This document shows positions 8,672 through 17,853 of a stretch of 53,545 nucleotides of DNA, piece by piece; positions within the stretch are counted from its first letter, which is position 1; every line of letters starts with the position of its first letter. The stretch is from Pseudomonadota bacterium. GTDB taxonomy: Bacteria; Pseudomonadota; Alphaproteobacteria; Rhizobiales; Beijerinckiaceae. The position numbers and the translations under genes were made by a program. Below the pieces are notes generated by a model. It ran no database searches. It was not told the DNA's origin and saw only the letters and a program-made list of their open reading frames with translations. The DNA is taken from NCBI GenBank assembly GCA_023386155.1, contig JAEWKH010000053.1, positions 1 to 53,545 on the forward strand, in the 5' to 3' direction.

Positions 8672-9001
8672 CTCTAGCCTCTTTGAAAGCATGGTTTGTC
8701 GGGCGAGCGGCAAGGCTCGGGACTGACAGGGCAACGCGGGATGCGAAGGGCCGGTTCCTGGCTGCCTCCGCGGCTCGCCGCACGCAGGCTCCCCGGTCGC
8801 TCCGGCGCGGGATCCAAAGACGCTTTTCCCCGTTGTTCGAGACAGGCCGTCAATCACGGTCAGAGACGAGGGGCCGATGGGTCGGACGCGCATTGGTGTC
8901 GCGCGATGTCGCAGGCGGGATGCCTTCCCGCACTGCTCGCCTTCAGCCATGTTTTCGCCGTTTTCGAAACCCTTGGGTAATCTCTGATTCAAGGAGATGT
9001 C
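8672..9001. other. Divergent intergenic region between small membrane-protein gene and GH2 gene
   Basis: The 330 bases hold the EcfG-type promoter of the leftward gene (8733-8758) and the Shine-Dalgarno AAGGAG of the rightward GH2 gene just before 9002. I see no coding sequence or other clear signal in between. Confidence 0.5.
8733..8758 (-). promoter_or_regulatory. Candidate EcfG (general stress) promoter
   Basis: On the minus strand GGAAC (8758-8754) is followed after 17 bases by CGTT (8736-8733). This matches the alphaproteobacterial EcfG consensus GGAAC-N16/17-CGTT exactly. The -10 element is 61 bases before the start codon of the small membrane protein. Confidence 0.65.
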
Positions 9002-11752
9002 ATGCAGGACAATCGCATCAGCCTGGACGGGACTTGGGAATTTTTGCACGTGGCCGACGACCGTCTGTCGGGCCCGGCGGAGGTTCGCGAGATCACGGTG
9101 CCAAGTCCCTGGCAGGCCCAGTTTGCGGATCTGCGCATGCGGGCCGGGATCGGGATCTATCGCAGGACCATCGAGATCGACGAAGCTTGGCTGCATGACA
9201 GCATCTGGATCCGCTTCGGTGCGGTGTTTCACAATACCAAGGTGTTCGTCAACGGCGAGATGGTCGGCCATAACGAAGGCGGGTTCCTGCCCTTCTCGTT
9301 CGACGTCACGCCTCATCTCAGACCGGGGGCGAACGAGATCAAGGTCCGCGTCGACAGCCCGACCGACAACCCGGCCGAATTCCCGGATTCGCCCTTCGCC
9401 GAGATCCCGTTCGGCAAGCAGAGCTGGTACGGCCCCCTGTCAGGCATCTGGCAGCCCGTCTATCTCGAGCGCCGCATCACCGATCACATGAACCGCGTGC
9501 GCCTCGTTCCCAACCTGACGACGGGTCGAGTGACCTCGGGGGTTTTCTTCGCGCGCCCGCTCACGGATGCGACCCAGATCCGCATCGAAGTCACGGACCC
9601 TTCGGGCGACGTGGTGCTCGACGAGATGCACGGGACGCAGGTGGGCGTGACGTCCATGCCGTTCGAGTTCACGCTCGACGACGTTCGCGCCTGGTCGCCT
9701 GACCATCCCAATCTCTATCGCATCCGTCTCGAGCTCATCCGCAACGGTGAGGTGAAGGACGAGATCGCGGACAATTTCGGCTACCGTTCCATCGAGACGC
9801 GCAACGGCAAGTTCTATCTCAACGGCGAGCCGCTCTACCTGCGTTCCGCCCTCGACCAGGACTACTATCCGGACACGATCTGCACCGTGCCGTCGGTGGA
9901 GTTCCTGGAGGATCAGTTCCGCAAGGCCAAGGAGCTGGGCCTCAACTGCCTGCGCTGCCACATCAAGGCGGCCGACCCGCGCTATTACGAAGTGGCGGAC
10001 CGGATGGGAATGCTCATCTGGACCGAGCTGCCGAACGGCGGCATGGCCACGGACCGCTCCCGCGGGCGCAAGGAAAAGCTTCTGAAGGGCATCGTCGACC
10101 GCGACGGGAACCATCCTTCGATCATCATCTGGACAATCATCAACGAGAACTGGGGCGTCGACCTCGTCAACGACGCGGATCACCGCGACTGGCTCAAGCG
10201 GACCTTCGCCTGGCTGAAGGCCTACGACCCGACGCGTCTCGTGGTCGACAACTCGCCGCTTGCGCCGAGCTTCCACGTGGAATCCGACATCGCGGATTAT
10301 CACTTCTACGCGGCCTATCCCGATCATCGGGCGGCGTGGGACCAGTTCGTCGACGAGCTGTCCAGCCGCGCCTCCTGGCTGTACTCGCCCCACGGCGACG
10401 CGGTCATCACCGGCCGCGAACCGCTGATGTGCTCGGAGTTCGGCAACTGGGGCCTGCCCTATCCGAAGGACCTTCGCGACGCCAAGGGCGAGGAGCCCTG
10501 GTGGTTCGAGACCGGCCACGACTGGGGCGAGGGCGTGATGTATGCCCACGGGGTCGAGAACCGCTTCTCCGACTGGAGCCTGGATCGCGTCTTCGGCGAC
10601 CTGCGCCGCTTCGTGATCGCCGCGCAGTGGCAGCAGTTCCGCGCGCTCAAGTACGAGATCGAGGCCATGCGCCGGAAGCCGAACCTCGCCGGCTACGTGA
10701 TCACCGAGCTTCACGACTGCCACTGGGAATCGAACGGCCTTCTCGACATGCGCCGAAATCCGCGCGTGTTCCACGAGCTGTTCCACATCGTCAACTCGGA
10801 CACGGTCATCGTGCCGAAATGGGAACGTGCCTCCTATTGGTCGGGCGAGACGGCCGCCTTGGGACTCGCGGTCGCCCACGGGGCCGGCCAGCCGCTCGAG
10901 GATTGCCAGCTCGAAATCTCGGTCTGCAACGAGACGACGCGGTTGTCGCTGCCCCGCATCGCGGCGCCCGACGTGCTCGATCTCGGGCGCATCGAGATGC
11001 CCATGCCGGCAGTCGACGAGCCGTCGCTCAGGCGCATCAACTTCGATCTTCGCGGGCCGGACGGCAAGCTGATCGCGCACAACCACCACGACATCGCCGT
11101 TCATCCCAAGCGCGCGCGGCCGCTTTATGCGCGCGAGCTGGTGTGGTCGCCGGACGAGGATATCCGCGAGCGCTTCAAGGCCCTCGGCTACACCATGGCC
11201 CGCGCGTTCGAGGAATCGACCCTGATCGTGTCCCGGACGCACAATAAGGCCATTACGGACCATGTGCGCGCGGGCGCGAAGCTTCTGCTCCTGCCGGAAG
11301 AGGACATGACCCTCTATCCGTTCTTCCCGCATTGGCAGGCGGTGCGCGTGCAGGCGCGCGCCGGCACCCTCTGGTCCGGCGACTGGGCGTCGTCCTTCGG
11401 CTGGCTGCGGCGCTCGGGTCATTTCACCCGCTTGCCTTCGGGCCCCCTCCTCGACGAGACCATGGACCGGGTGCTGCCGGATTACGTGATCGCGAACTGC
11501 AACCTGCTCGACTTCCAGGCCCGCGTCTTCGCCGGCCTCGTGGTTGGCTGGATCCACAAGCCGGTGGCGCTCGGCGTCGAACGTTCCTATGGCCGCGGGC
11601 GCCTCGTCGCCTCGACCCTGCGCCTGTTCCGGGACGAGCCCCTGGCCGATCCGACGGCGACGATGCTGACCGACGCCCTGGTGGAGCTGGCCGTGGAGTC
11701 GAGAGCCGCGCGCCTCGAGGAAGCCGTTCGGGCTGCCGAAGCCGCTGCATAA
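9002..11752 (+). CDS. Glycoside hydrolase family 2 enzyme
   Basis: A 916-residue cytoplasmic glycosidase (no signal peptide) with the GH2 domain order: sugar-binding jelly roll (about 1-165), immunoglobulin-like domain (about 165-265), TIM barrel (about 270-600) and extra C-terminal beta domains. The acid/base glutamate is E382 in IIWTIINENWG and the nucleophile is E479 in LMCSEFGNWG. Family members cleave beta-galactosides, beta-glucuronides or beta-mannosides; I cannot choose from motifs alone. The start is secured by AAGGAG five to six bases upstream. It is longer than typical beta-glucuronidases (about 600) and nearer to LacZ-type enzymes. It stands alone and converges on the galactofuranose genes through a shared bidirectional terminator. 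Confidence 0.88.
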   Translation: MQDNRISLDGTWEFLHVADDRLSGPAEVREITVPSPWQAQFADLRMRAGIGIYRRTIEIDEAWLHDSIWIRFGAVFHNTKVFVNGEMVGHNEGGFLPFSFDVTPHLRPGANEIKVRVDSPTDNPAEFPDSPFAEIPFGKQSWYGPLSGIWQPVYLERRITDHMNRVRLVPNLTTGRVTSGVFFARPLTDATQIRIEVTDPSGDVVLDEMHGTQVGVTSMPFEFTLDDVRAWSPDHPNLYRIRLELIRNGEVKDEIADNFGYRSIETRNGKFYLNGEPLYLRSALDQDYYPDTICTVPSVEFLEDQFRKAKELGLNCLRCHIKAADPRYYEVADRMGMLIWTELPNGGMATDRSRGRKEKLLKGIVDRDGNHPSIIIWTIINENWGVDLVNDADHRDWLKRTFAWLKAYDPTRLVVDNSPLAPSFHVESDIADYHFYAAYPDHRAAWDQFVDELSSRASWLYSPHGDAVITGREPLMCSEFGNWGLPYPKDLRDAKGEEPWWFETGHDWGEGVMYAHGVENRFSDWSLDRVFGDLRRFVIAAQWQQFRALKYEIEAMRRKPNLAGYVITELHDCHWESNGLLDMRRNPRVFHELFHIVNSDTVIVPKWERASYWSGETAALGLAVAHGAGQPLEDCQLEISVCNETTRLSLPRIAAPDVLDLGRIEMPMPAVDEPSLRRINFDLRGPDGKLIAHNHHDIAVHPKRARPLYARELVWSPDEDIRERFKALGYTMARAFEESTLIVSRTHNKAITDHVRAGAKLLLLPEEDMTLYPFFPHWQAVRVQARAGTLWSGDWASSFGWLRRSGHFTRLPSGPLLDETMDRVLPDYVIANCNLLDFQARVFAGLVVGWIHKPVALGVERSYGRGRLVASTLRLFRDEPLADPTATMLTDALVELAVESRAARLEEAVRAAEAAA

Positions 11753-11780
11753 CGATTGATCGCTTCTCGACCCGAACATG

Positions 11781-11816
11781 AAAAAGCGGCGCAGATTTCT
11801 CTGCGCCGCTTTTTTT
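11781..11816. terminator. Bidirectional rho-independent terminator
   Basis: A 14-bp stem (11781-11794 with 11101-type partner at 11801-11814) closes a six-base loop. It has five A before the GC core on one side and a run of T on the other. It sits between the convergent GH2 and glf genes and can serve both. Confidence 0.92.
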
Positions 11817-11830
11817 GAAATGAGGAGCTT

Positions 11831-12985
11831 TTACGAAACCAGACCCGCCGAAGGCGACACGACCTTCACGGCGCTGGTATCCGCGCCGACGGGCAGGGAC
11901 TCGTTGATGCGCCGAAAGGTGGCGAGCGCCTGGCCAACGATCTGGTCCATGTTGTAGTATCGATAAGTGGCCAGACGGCCCACGAACCACACATCCGGCG
12001 TCGCCAGGGCAAGCCGCTCGTACTTCTTGAACAGCTCCTGGTTTTCCGCCTTCGGAATCGGGTAATAGGGATCGCCCTCGGCGGACGGATACTCGTAGGT
12101 CAGCGCCGTCTTGACATGCTCCTGACCTGTCAGGTGCTTGTATTCCGTGACGCGGGTGTAGTCGTTCGTCTGCGGGTAGTTCACCACGCCCACCGGCTGA
12201 TGCCACGCCTTGTCGAGGGTGACATGCTCGAAGCGCAGCGAGCGATAGGGCAGCTTGCCGAACTGGAAATTGAAGTACTCGTCGATCGGGCCGCAATAGA
12301 TGACGCGGCGATGCGGAACGATGTTCTTCACGTCGTCGAATTCGGTCTGCGTCATCACATGGATGTTCGGATGAGCGACCATCTTCTCGAACATCCGGGT
12401 GTAGCCGTGCTTCGGCATGAACTGGAACTCGTCCGTGAAGTAGCGGTCGTCCCGGTTCGTGCGGGTCGGCACGCGTGAGGTCACCGACTTGTCGAGCTCG
12501 GAAGGGTCGAGCCCCCATTGCTTGCGCGTGTAGCCGCGGAAGAATTTCTCGTAGAGTTCCCGCCCGACGGCGGAGACCACCACGTCCTCGGAGGTCCTGA
12601 TCTCGCCGATCTTCTCCGCCCGCTCGGCGAACCAGTCCTGCAGCTGCTCGGAGGTGAGGTTCAAGCCATGAAGCTTGTTGACCGTATCGAGGTTGATCGG
12701 GATCGGCACCAGCATGCCGTCCACTTCCGCCAGCACGCGATGCTCGTAGAAGCGCCATTCCGTGAAGCGGGACAGATAATCGAAGATCTGCTTCGAGTTG
12801 GTGTGGAAGATGTGGGGCCCATACTGGTGGATGAGCAGACCCTCTTCATCGTAGCGGTCATAAGCGTTGCCGCCGATATGGCTGCGGCGGTCGATAAGAA
12901 GAACGCGCTCGTTGCGCTCGGTCGCGAGGCGTTCGGCAAGAACGCTGCCCGCAAAGCCGGCACCGACGATCAACCAATCATACAT
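11831..12985 (-). CDS. glf: UDP-galactopyranose mutase
   Basis: A 384-residue flavoenzyme that interconverts UDP-galactopyranose and UDP-galactofuranose, the donor for galactofuranose in surface polysaccharides. The N-terminal FAD site reads VGAGFAGSVLAERLA (7-21). The family blocks SHIGGNAYD, GPHIFHTN, YTRKQWG and the late RLATYRYYNMDQ follow in the right order, and length is normal. It acts in the cytoplasm. It starts six bases after the stop of the glycosyltransferase gene on the same strand, so the two form an operon in which the mutase supplies the donor and the transferase very likely uses it or a related sugar. Confidence 0.95.
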   Translation of the reverse strand: MYDWLIVGAGFAGSVLAERLATERNERVLLIDRRSHIGGNAYDRYDEEGLLIHQYGPHIFHTNSKQIFDYLSRFTEWRFYEHRVLAEVDGMLVPIPINLDTVNKLHGLNLTSEQLQDWFAERAEKIGEIRTSEDVVVSAVGRELYEKFFRGYTRKQWGLDPSELDKSVTSRVPTRTNRDDRYFTDEFQFMPKHGYTRMFEKMVAHPNIHVMTQTEFDDVKNIVPHRRVIYCGPIDEYFNFQFGKLPYRSLRFEHVTLDKAWHQPVGVVNYPQTNDYTRVTEYKHLTGQEHVKTALTYEYPSAEGDPYYPIPKAENQELFKKYERLALATPDVWFVGRLATYRYYNMDQIVGQALATFRRINESLPVGADTSAVKVVSPSAGLVS

Positions 12986-12991
12986 TCCAGA

Positions 12992-14209
12992 TCACTCCGC
13001 AGGCGTGGTGGCATAAACGGGAAGGGACGAGGCGGAGCGCTTGGCCATTTCGTCGCCTGCAGCATCCAGCATGAGCTTGTGCATGGATGCCCAGGTCTTG
13101 TCCCAGGAACCGGCCGCCAGGTGACGGTCGACCTTGGCGAGCCATGCATCCTTCGGGCGGGACAGGATGGTCTCGACCTTGGCAACCACGTCTTTCGCAT
13201 CCTTGGCGATTTCGACGAGCCCCTTCTCGCCGTAAGGCCGCACCACGTCGGTGATCGGCGTCGAAACGACCGGAACGCCGGCCGCCAGGAATTCCGGCGT
13301 CTTCGTCGGGCTGATGAACTTCGTCGCCTCGTTCAGTGCGAAATTCATGAAGCCTACATCCCAACCGGACAGGTAATGCGGCAGTTCGTTGTAGGACTTT
13401 CCGCCGAGCCAATGGATGTTGGGCCGCTGCGGCAGAGTCGCCGGGTCGATCTTCACCACGGGCCCGATCATCACGAAGTTCCAGTCGCGGCGCAGATCGG
13501 CAACCTCGGCCAGGAGGTCGATATCCATGCGCTCGTCCACAACGCCGAAGAAGCCGAGGCGGACGCGCGAGATCGAGGCCTGATCGCCTGGATCCCTGTC
13601 GATCGAACGCGCCTGGGAGAAGTGATGGAAATCGATGGAAGACGGGAAGCCGTGGACGCTGCGATGACGATGGCGCTTGGCCTCGTAGAGGCTCATGCCG
13701 CCCGTGAAGACGAGATCGCAGCGGGCGAAGAGAGCGTTTTCCAAGTCGAGCAGCTCCTGTGACGCGCCACGGAAAAGCGAGAGCTCATCCATGTTGTCGT
13801 AGACGCACAGGTCGCATTCGAGATCGCTGGTAAAGGCCATGGCCATGGGCGTGTAGTACCAGAACACGCGCGGGCTATGGGCCTCGCGGCCGATCAGCTC
13901 CTCGATCAGATCGTGCTGCTCGGCGATGACATCCTCATGCGGCAGGCCTTCGGGAAGAACCGGGACGGCAATGGTCACGCCCTGAGGCCGTACGCTCACA
14001 TCCATGTGGGGCTTTGCGCCTGGCTTGAAGACCGGCTCCTCGATGATCAGCACGTCGTAATGCTTGACCGCGCGGCTGAGCAGATGCTGAGGCCGCTGCC
14101 AGACGAAATCCCAGCGAAGATGAGAGAAGCAGACGAGGAGGGGTTTTTCCGAACCGGCTTGGGCAGGCGATCGAAGGGCATAGGACTGCGTCATCAAACG
14201 CTCATGCAT
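12992..14209 (-). CDS. Glycosyltransferase, GT1/GT4-like (GT-B fold)
   Basis: A 405-residue transferase of GT-B type. An N-terminal acceptor domain opens with LVCFSHLRWDFVWQRPQHLL. The C-terminal donor domain carries LGFFGVVDERMD, a WLGGKSYNELP segment, and KTPEFLAAGVPVVSTPI, the usual E-x7-E-like nucleotide-sugar region. No membrane segment is seen, so it should act at the cytoplasmic face. Coupling to glf suggests a role in making a galactofuranose-containing glycan; donor and acceptor are inferred. I chose the ATG at 14209 because GAGG precedes it; an ATG five codons later has no such site. Confidence 0.85.
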   Translation of the reverse strand: MHERLMTQSYALRSPAQAGSEKPLLVCFSHLRWDFVWQRPQHLLSRAVKHYDVLIIEEPVFKPGAKPHMDVSVRPQGVTIAVPVLPEGLPHEDVIAEQHDLIEELIGREAHSPRVFWYYTPMAMAFTSDLECDLCVYDNMDELSLFRGASQELLDLENALFARCDLVFTGGMSLYEAKRHRHRSVHGFPSSIDFHHFSQARSIDRDPGDQASISRVRLGFFGVVDERMDIDLLAEVADLRRDWNFVMIGPVVKIDPATLPQRPNIHWLGGKSYNELPHYLSGWDVGFMNFALNEATKFISPTKTPEFLAAGVPVVSTPITDVVRPYGEKGLVEIAKDAKDVVAKVETILSRPKDAWLAKVDRHLAAGSWDKTWASMHKLMLDAAGDEMAKRSASSLPVYATTPAE

Positions 14210-14401
14210 AGCGCCATCCTCAAATACAGGTGTGTTGTCGCGTCAGGCGGAAGAACACGGCCCGGGGTGAATAAAGCGATGTCTTAAGTGAAGCGCACCA
14301 ACGAGCGGTCGTGGTCGCAATCGATTGAAGAACTCAGACGAAGCTGTTTTGTTCCATACGCGTTCATGTTCCTGAACGCAGGTTCATCGCTGCAGCGACG
14401 A

Positions 14402-14713
14402 CTATTTCTTCTCGAGCATCAACGTGCCCTGCTTCTGAATGAAGGTCTTTGCCTTCTCTGCGATCATGGCGAGAAGCCACGGCAACTGCACTTCGACCCG
14501 AACCTGATCCTGCATTACTTCGAGATGGCCGCTGACGTTCTGGCCCATGGCTCCAACGCGAAAGTCCATGCGGTTCCCGCTCCAGCTCTCGTCGATGGAC
14601 GCGACCTTGTCCCCGAACTGGGACTTCAGTCCAGCCATGCCTCCATGGAGCCGTCGCATGGCTTCGGCTTCGCCGAGATTATGAGGGATGAAAACGATCA
14701 GTGGCTTGGCCAT
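14402..14713 (-). CDS. Polyhydroxyalkanoic acid system family protein
   Basis: A 103-residue protein of the PHA_gran_rgn family (PF09650/TIGR02610). The hallmark opening PLIVFIPHNLGEAEAMRRL is followed by beta-rich blocks (WSGNRMDFRVGAMGQNVSGHLEV) and the typical tail IAEKAKTFIQKQGTLML. The family is found near polyhydroxybutyrate genes and is thought to act at PHA granules, but no phasin or synthase gene is nearby here. I place the start at 14713 because homologues begin at this Met and GGAG lies 11 bases upstream. The reading frame could extend nine codons further up to a TTG. Confidence 0.85.
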   Translation of the reverse strand: MAKPLIVFIPHNLGEAEAMRRLHGGMAGLKSQFGDKVASIDESWSGNRMDFRVGAMGQNVSGHLEVMQDQVRVEVQLPWLLAMIAEKAKTFIQKQGTLMLEKK

Positions 14714-14785
14714 GAGGGTGCTCCGCCTTTTCATCAACAAGCGAAGCAGTGCGGGTCGGGTTCCCGAGGGCCGGCCCGAAACGCG

Positions 14786-15091
14786 TCACAGCATGTCGAC
14801 CCGGATCGCGCGAATCACGATGGTTTCCTGCTCGAACCGGCGCTCCAGGTCAGCCCGGTAGCGCTCCCACCAGGATTGATCGAGCTCGCGTGCCATGACT
14901 TCGAACACGACGATATCGTCGTGGGTCGTATGACCGCCCTCCTTCCAGACGCCTTCCGCCGGAGCGCGCGTGAAGCTCGTGATCCCGCCGAAGCGCTCGG
15001 ACAGTTCCGTGCGAACGCGGGCATAGACCGCCCCGTCGAGACGGCGGCCCTTGTTGTCGGCAAGCGGCAGCAGAATCTGAACCAGATGCAT
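14786..15091 (-). CDS. Conserved small protein, unknown function
   Basis: A 101-residue soluble protein beginning MHLVQILLPLADNKG. It has an alpha/beta pattern with conserved-looking blocks (RFGGITSFTRAPAEGVW, DDIVVFEVMARELD, WWERYRADLERRF). Similar small proteins occur in other Hyphomicrobiales, as I recall, but I know no function. The start at 15091 is supported by AGGGGG five bases before it; a GTG two codons upstream would overlap that site. It lies in a minus-strand run with the PHA-system gene and could be cotranscribed (72 bases apart). Confidence 0.75.
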   Translation of the reverse strand: MHLVQILLPLADNKGRRLDGAVYARVRTELSERFGGITSFTRAPAEGVWKEGGHTTHDDIVVFEVMARELDQSWWERYRADLERRFEQETIVIRAIRVDML

Positions 15092-15168
15092 CGACACCCC
15101 CTGAAAGCGCTGCGGACTGGCGCAGGAAATAGTTCAGGGGAAGGAAAAGGCGAGGCCTTCGTTGCAGT

Positions 15169-15525
15169 TCAAGCCTGCAGGGCGGCAAACAGGTCGCGGT
15201 CCGTTTCCGGCCATTCGTCATCGAGCCTGTAGCGGCTCGACGGCTTCGAGATTCGCCACGGGCAGTCCGTGGATGCATGAAACGCCTCGGAAGGACGCAG
15301 GCGGCGCACGGTCCCGTCTGCCTGCACCTCGTCGATCACGACGAAGCCGAAGATGGTGAGTCGCGTCGCCATGACTTTGCTTGCGCGATCGCCCGCCGCG
15401 ATGCACAGGGAGCCCGCGGCATAGACCGCATCCATAAGGCTTCGTTGATCGCGGCTTGAATTGGCCGACGCGCGCGCGCCCGGAAAGCGAATGACATTCG
15501 TCGGCTGAGACGATCTCGATTCCAT
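15169..15525 (-). CDS. Hypothetical protein
   Basis: A 118-residue protein that I do not recognise. The first 25 residues are polar and look disordered (MESRSSQPTNVIRFPGARAS). The middle has a small-residue helix (LMDAVYAAGSLCIAAGDRAS) and a beta segment (RLTIFGFVVIDEVQADGTV). The tail is acidic. No signal peptide or strong Shine-Dalgarno is visible. It starts 58 bases after the rlpA stop on the same strand, so it is probably transcribed with rlpA. Codon use matches the neighbours, which supports a real gene. Confidence 0.6.
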   Translation of the reverse strand: MESRSSQPTNVIRFPGARASANSSRDQRSLMDAVYAAGSLCIAAGDRASKVMATRLTIFGFVVIDEVQADGTVRRLRPSEAFHASTDCPWRISKPSSRYRLDDEWPETDRDLFAALQA

Positions 15526-15583
15526 GTAAGCAACCCTTGGTCCCGAATCGGGCCAAGAATCGCCGGAAGGGATTAAGAAGCGC

Positions 15584-16003
15584 CTAATCGAGCCTGTGCA
15601 GGGAAACATAGGCGGTGCCGGCGGACGTCAGCCCCAGCGCCTGGGCAGGCCCCTTGGCGAGATCGATGATTCGCCGGTGGGCGAAAGGACCGCGATCGTT
15701 CACCCGGACGACGACCGAACGCCCGTTGGTCTCGTTCACGACCTTGAGCTTCGTGCCGAACGGCAGGGAGGGATGGGCGGCGGTCATGTCATAGGAATTG
15801 AAGCGCTCGCCGCTGGCGGTCTTACGCCCGTGGAAGCCGGGGCCATACCAGGAGGCCGTGCCGCGCTGAAAGGCTTTGCCAGTTTCGATGGCCGATTGCG
15901 AGATGGATCCCGTGTTGCCGGGATCATTGGAGGCGGTTGTATTGCAGGCTGCTACGAAAAGAAGTGGCACCAGGGTAGATGCACGGGTGAGGGTATTCTT
16001 CAA
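15584..16003 (-). CDS. rlpA: RlpA-family septal ring lipoprotein
   Basis: A 139-residue lipoprotein with lipobox VAAC (cysteine 20) and one double-psi beta-barrel domain (about 45-138). The diagnostic RlpA blocks are GTASWYGPGFHGRKTASGERF-like at its start and VNDRGPFAHRRIIDLA later. RlpA proteins bind or cleave denuded glycan strands of peptidoglycan at the septum. This one lacks the C-terminal SPOR domain of the long form, so septal targeting must come from elsewhere or be absent. It is divergent from the carotenoid operon across a 288-base, unusually AT-rich spacer. Confidence 0.9.
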   Translation of the reverse strand: MKNTLTRASTLVPLLFVAACNTTASNDPGNTGSISQSAIETGKAFQRGTASWYGPGFHGRKTASGERFNSYDMTAAHPSLPFGTKLKVVNETNGRSVVVRVNDRGPFAHRRIIDLAKGPAQALGLTSAGTAYVSLHRLD

Positions 16004-16291
16004 TGACAGTCTCCCCTTCCGTTTTGGTTGGAAGTGAAACTGAGCCTTAAAAAGGCGAGAATAAGGCGCTTCGAGTTTTTATACGTTCACTCACTCTTCA
16101 GAGATGTGAAACTATACCGATAAATAGCCTGGACAAATGTGCCCGGCTTCCCAGTAGCCTGCATAAACGTTACTATATTATAGGGATCAAGTTAGCCCCT
16201 CCCGCAAATTTGAACTGGCGCCTCTGGTCGGCGGCCAGGGCCGGTCTAGTTCAGGTAGCCGATATTCCACGCCAGATGGGGCAGCCGGCTC
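16004..16291. promoter_or_regulatory. AT-rich divergent spacer between rlpA and the carotenoid operon
   Basis: The 288 bases are clearly richer in A and T than the flanks, especially 16070-16190 (for example TACTATATTATAGGG near 16171). They must hold the promoters for rlpA (leftward) and the nine-gene carotenoid operon (rightward). I cannot assign -35/-10 pairs with confidence and see no EcfG-type box. Confidence 0.4.
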
Positions 16292-17842
16292 ATGCGCGAA
16301 TCCGCCCGATCACCTCAGGTCGCCATCGTGGGGGCCGGGCCCGGAGGCTTGGCCTCCGCCATGCTGCTGGCTCGCGAGGGTATCCCCGTCACCGTGTTCG
16401 AACGGGAACCGGCCGTCGGAGGCCGCACCCGGACCATCCATGCGCCGGGGGGCTACAAGTTCGACATCGGCCCGACCTTCTTCCTGTATCCACGCGTCCT
16501 GAAGGACATCTTCGAGGCCTGCGGCGAACGGCTGGAAGACCATGTCGAGCTCAGGCGCCTCGATCCGCAATATCACCTGATCTTCGAGGGCGGCGGCTCC
16601 ATCCGCGCCACTTACGACCTCGATCGCCTCGAACAGGAAATCGCCCGGCTGGCGCCCGCCGATGCACGCAACGTGCGCCGGTTCCTCGACGACAACCGCG
16701 AGAAGCTCGAAGCCTTTCGGCCGGTGCTGGAACAGGCATTCTCGAGCCCGGCCGACCTCTTCTCGCCCGCCATGCTCGCTGCCCTGCCAAAGCTGAGGCC
16801 GTTCTCCAGCGTCGACAGCGATCTCAAGCGCTACTTCGCCGATCCGCGCGTGCGTCTCGCCTTTTCGTTCCAGACGAAATATCTCGGCATGTCGCCGTTC
16901 CAGTGCCCGAGCCTGTTCACCATTCTGTCGTTCCTCGAATACGAGCACGGCGTCTTCCACCCCATGGGCGGATGCGGCGCGGTCTCCGAAGCCATGGCGC
17001 GTGTCGCGCGCAAGATGGGGGTCGAGATTCGTCTGAACGCCCCGGTCGAACGCATCGTCTACGAGAACGGCGAGGCTGTCGGCCTCGAGGCGGGCGGCGA
17101 GCGTTTCGCGGCTGGCTCGGTGGTGATCAACGGCGATTTCGGCCATGCCATGCGCCATCTGGTGCCGGAGGCCATGCGTCCGCGCTGGACGAACAGAAAG
17201 CTCGATCGCGCGAAGATCTCCTGCTCCACCTTCATGCTCTATCTCGGCATCGAAGGCGATGTCGGCGATCTCGCTCATCACACGATCCTTCTGTCGCGGG
17301 ACTACGAGCGCAACATTCACGAGATCACCAACGGCATCCTGCCCGAAGAGCCTTCCGTTTACGTTCAGCATGCCGGCGCGACCGATGCGTCTCTGGCCCC
17401 GAAGGGCCACACGAGCCTCTACGTGCTCGTGCCCGTGCCGAACTTGCGCTGCGGGATCGACTGGACGCGCGAGGCGCCGCGCTACCGCAGGCTCGCGCTC
17501 GAGCGGCTGAAGGCGCTCGGGCTGGATAACATCGAGAGCCGCATCCGCTTCGAGCGCGTGGTGACGCCGCGCGGCTGGCAGGACGAGTTCTCCGTGTTCG
17601 AGGGGGCAACGTTCAACCTCGCGCACAACCTGACGCAGATGCTCTATTTCCGCCCGCACAACCGCTTCGGCCGCAACGTCTATCTGGTCGGCGGCGGCAC
17701 GCATCCCGGCAGCGGACTGCCCGTGATCTATGAAGGCGCGCGCATCACGACGCGGCTGCTGCTGGAGGATCGCGAGCGCCAGCGGGCAGGCGACCATGAG
17801 GAAAAGCCTGCGGTCGCGCCGCTCGGCGAAGCGGCTCTTTAA
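16292..17842 (+). CDS. crtN: CrtN/CrtI-type carotenoid desaturase or oxidase (first copy)
   Basis: A 516-residue FAD enzyme of the phytoene/diapophytoene desaturase family. The dinucleotide site VAIVGAGPGGLASAML lies near residue 9, the substrate-entry block KFDIGPTFFLYP follows near 53, and the C-terminal FAD signature VYLVGGGTHPGSGLPVIYEGA is complete. With squalene-forming enzymes in the same operon, the substrate is most likely a C30 chain rather than C40 phytoene. It may insert double bonds or, like CrtP, oxidise the ends; homology alone does not separate these. It is the first gene of the operon. The DUF2141 gene follows after 11 bases. Confidence 0.88.
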   Translation: MRESARSPQVAIVGAGPGGLASAMLLAREGIPVTVFEREPAVGGRTRTIHAPGGYKFDIGPTFFLYPRVLKDIFEACGERLEDHVELRRLDPQYHLIFEGGGSIRATYDLDRLEQEIARLAPADARNVRRFLDDNREKLEAFRPVLEQAFSSPADLFSPAMLAALPKLRPFSSVDSDLKRYFADPRVRLAFSFQTKYLGMSPFQCPSLFTILSFLEYEHGVFHPMGGCGAVSEAMARVARKMGVEIRLNAPVERIVYENGEAVGLEAGGERFAAGSVVINGDFGHAMRHLVPEAMRPRWTNRKLDRAKISCSTFMLYLGIEGDVGDLAHHTILLSRDYERNIHEITNGILPEEPSVYVQHAGATDASLAPKGHTSLYVLVPVPNLRCGIDWTREAPRYRRLALERLKALGLDNIESRIRFERVVTPRGWQDEFSVFEGATFNLAHNLTQMLYFRPHNRFGRNVYLVGGGTHPGSGLPVIYEGARITTRLLLEDRERQRAGDHEEKPAVAPLGEAAL

Positions 17843-17853
17843 AGGGGGACCGG

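Noticed and set aside
14351..14365. GTTC-N7-GTTC, the alphaproteobacterial LexA box pattern, upstream of the glycosyltransferase/glf operon
   Set aside because: Only eight fixed bases; one or two such matches are expected by chance in a window of this size, and an SOS link to these genes is not expected.
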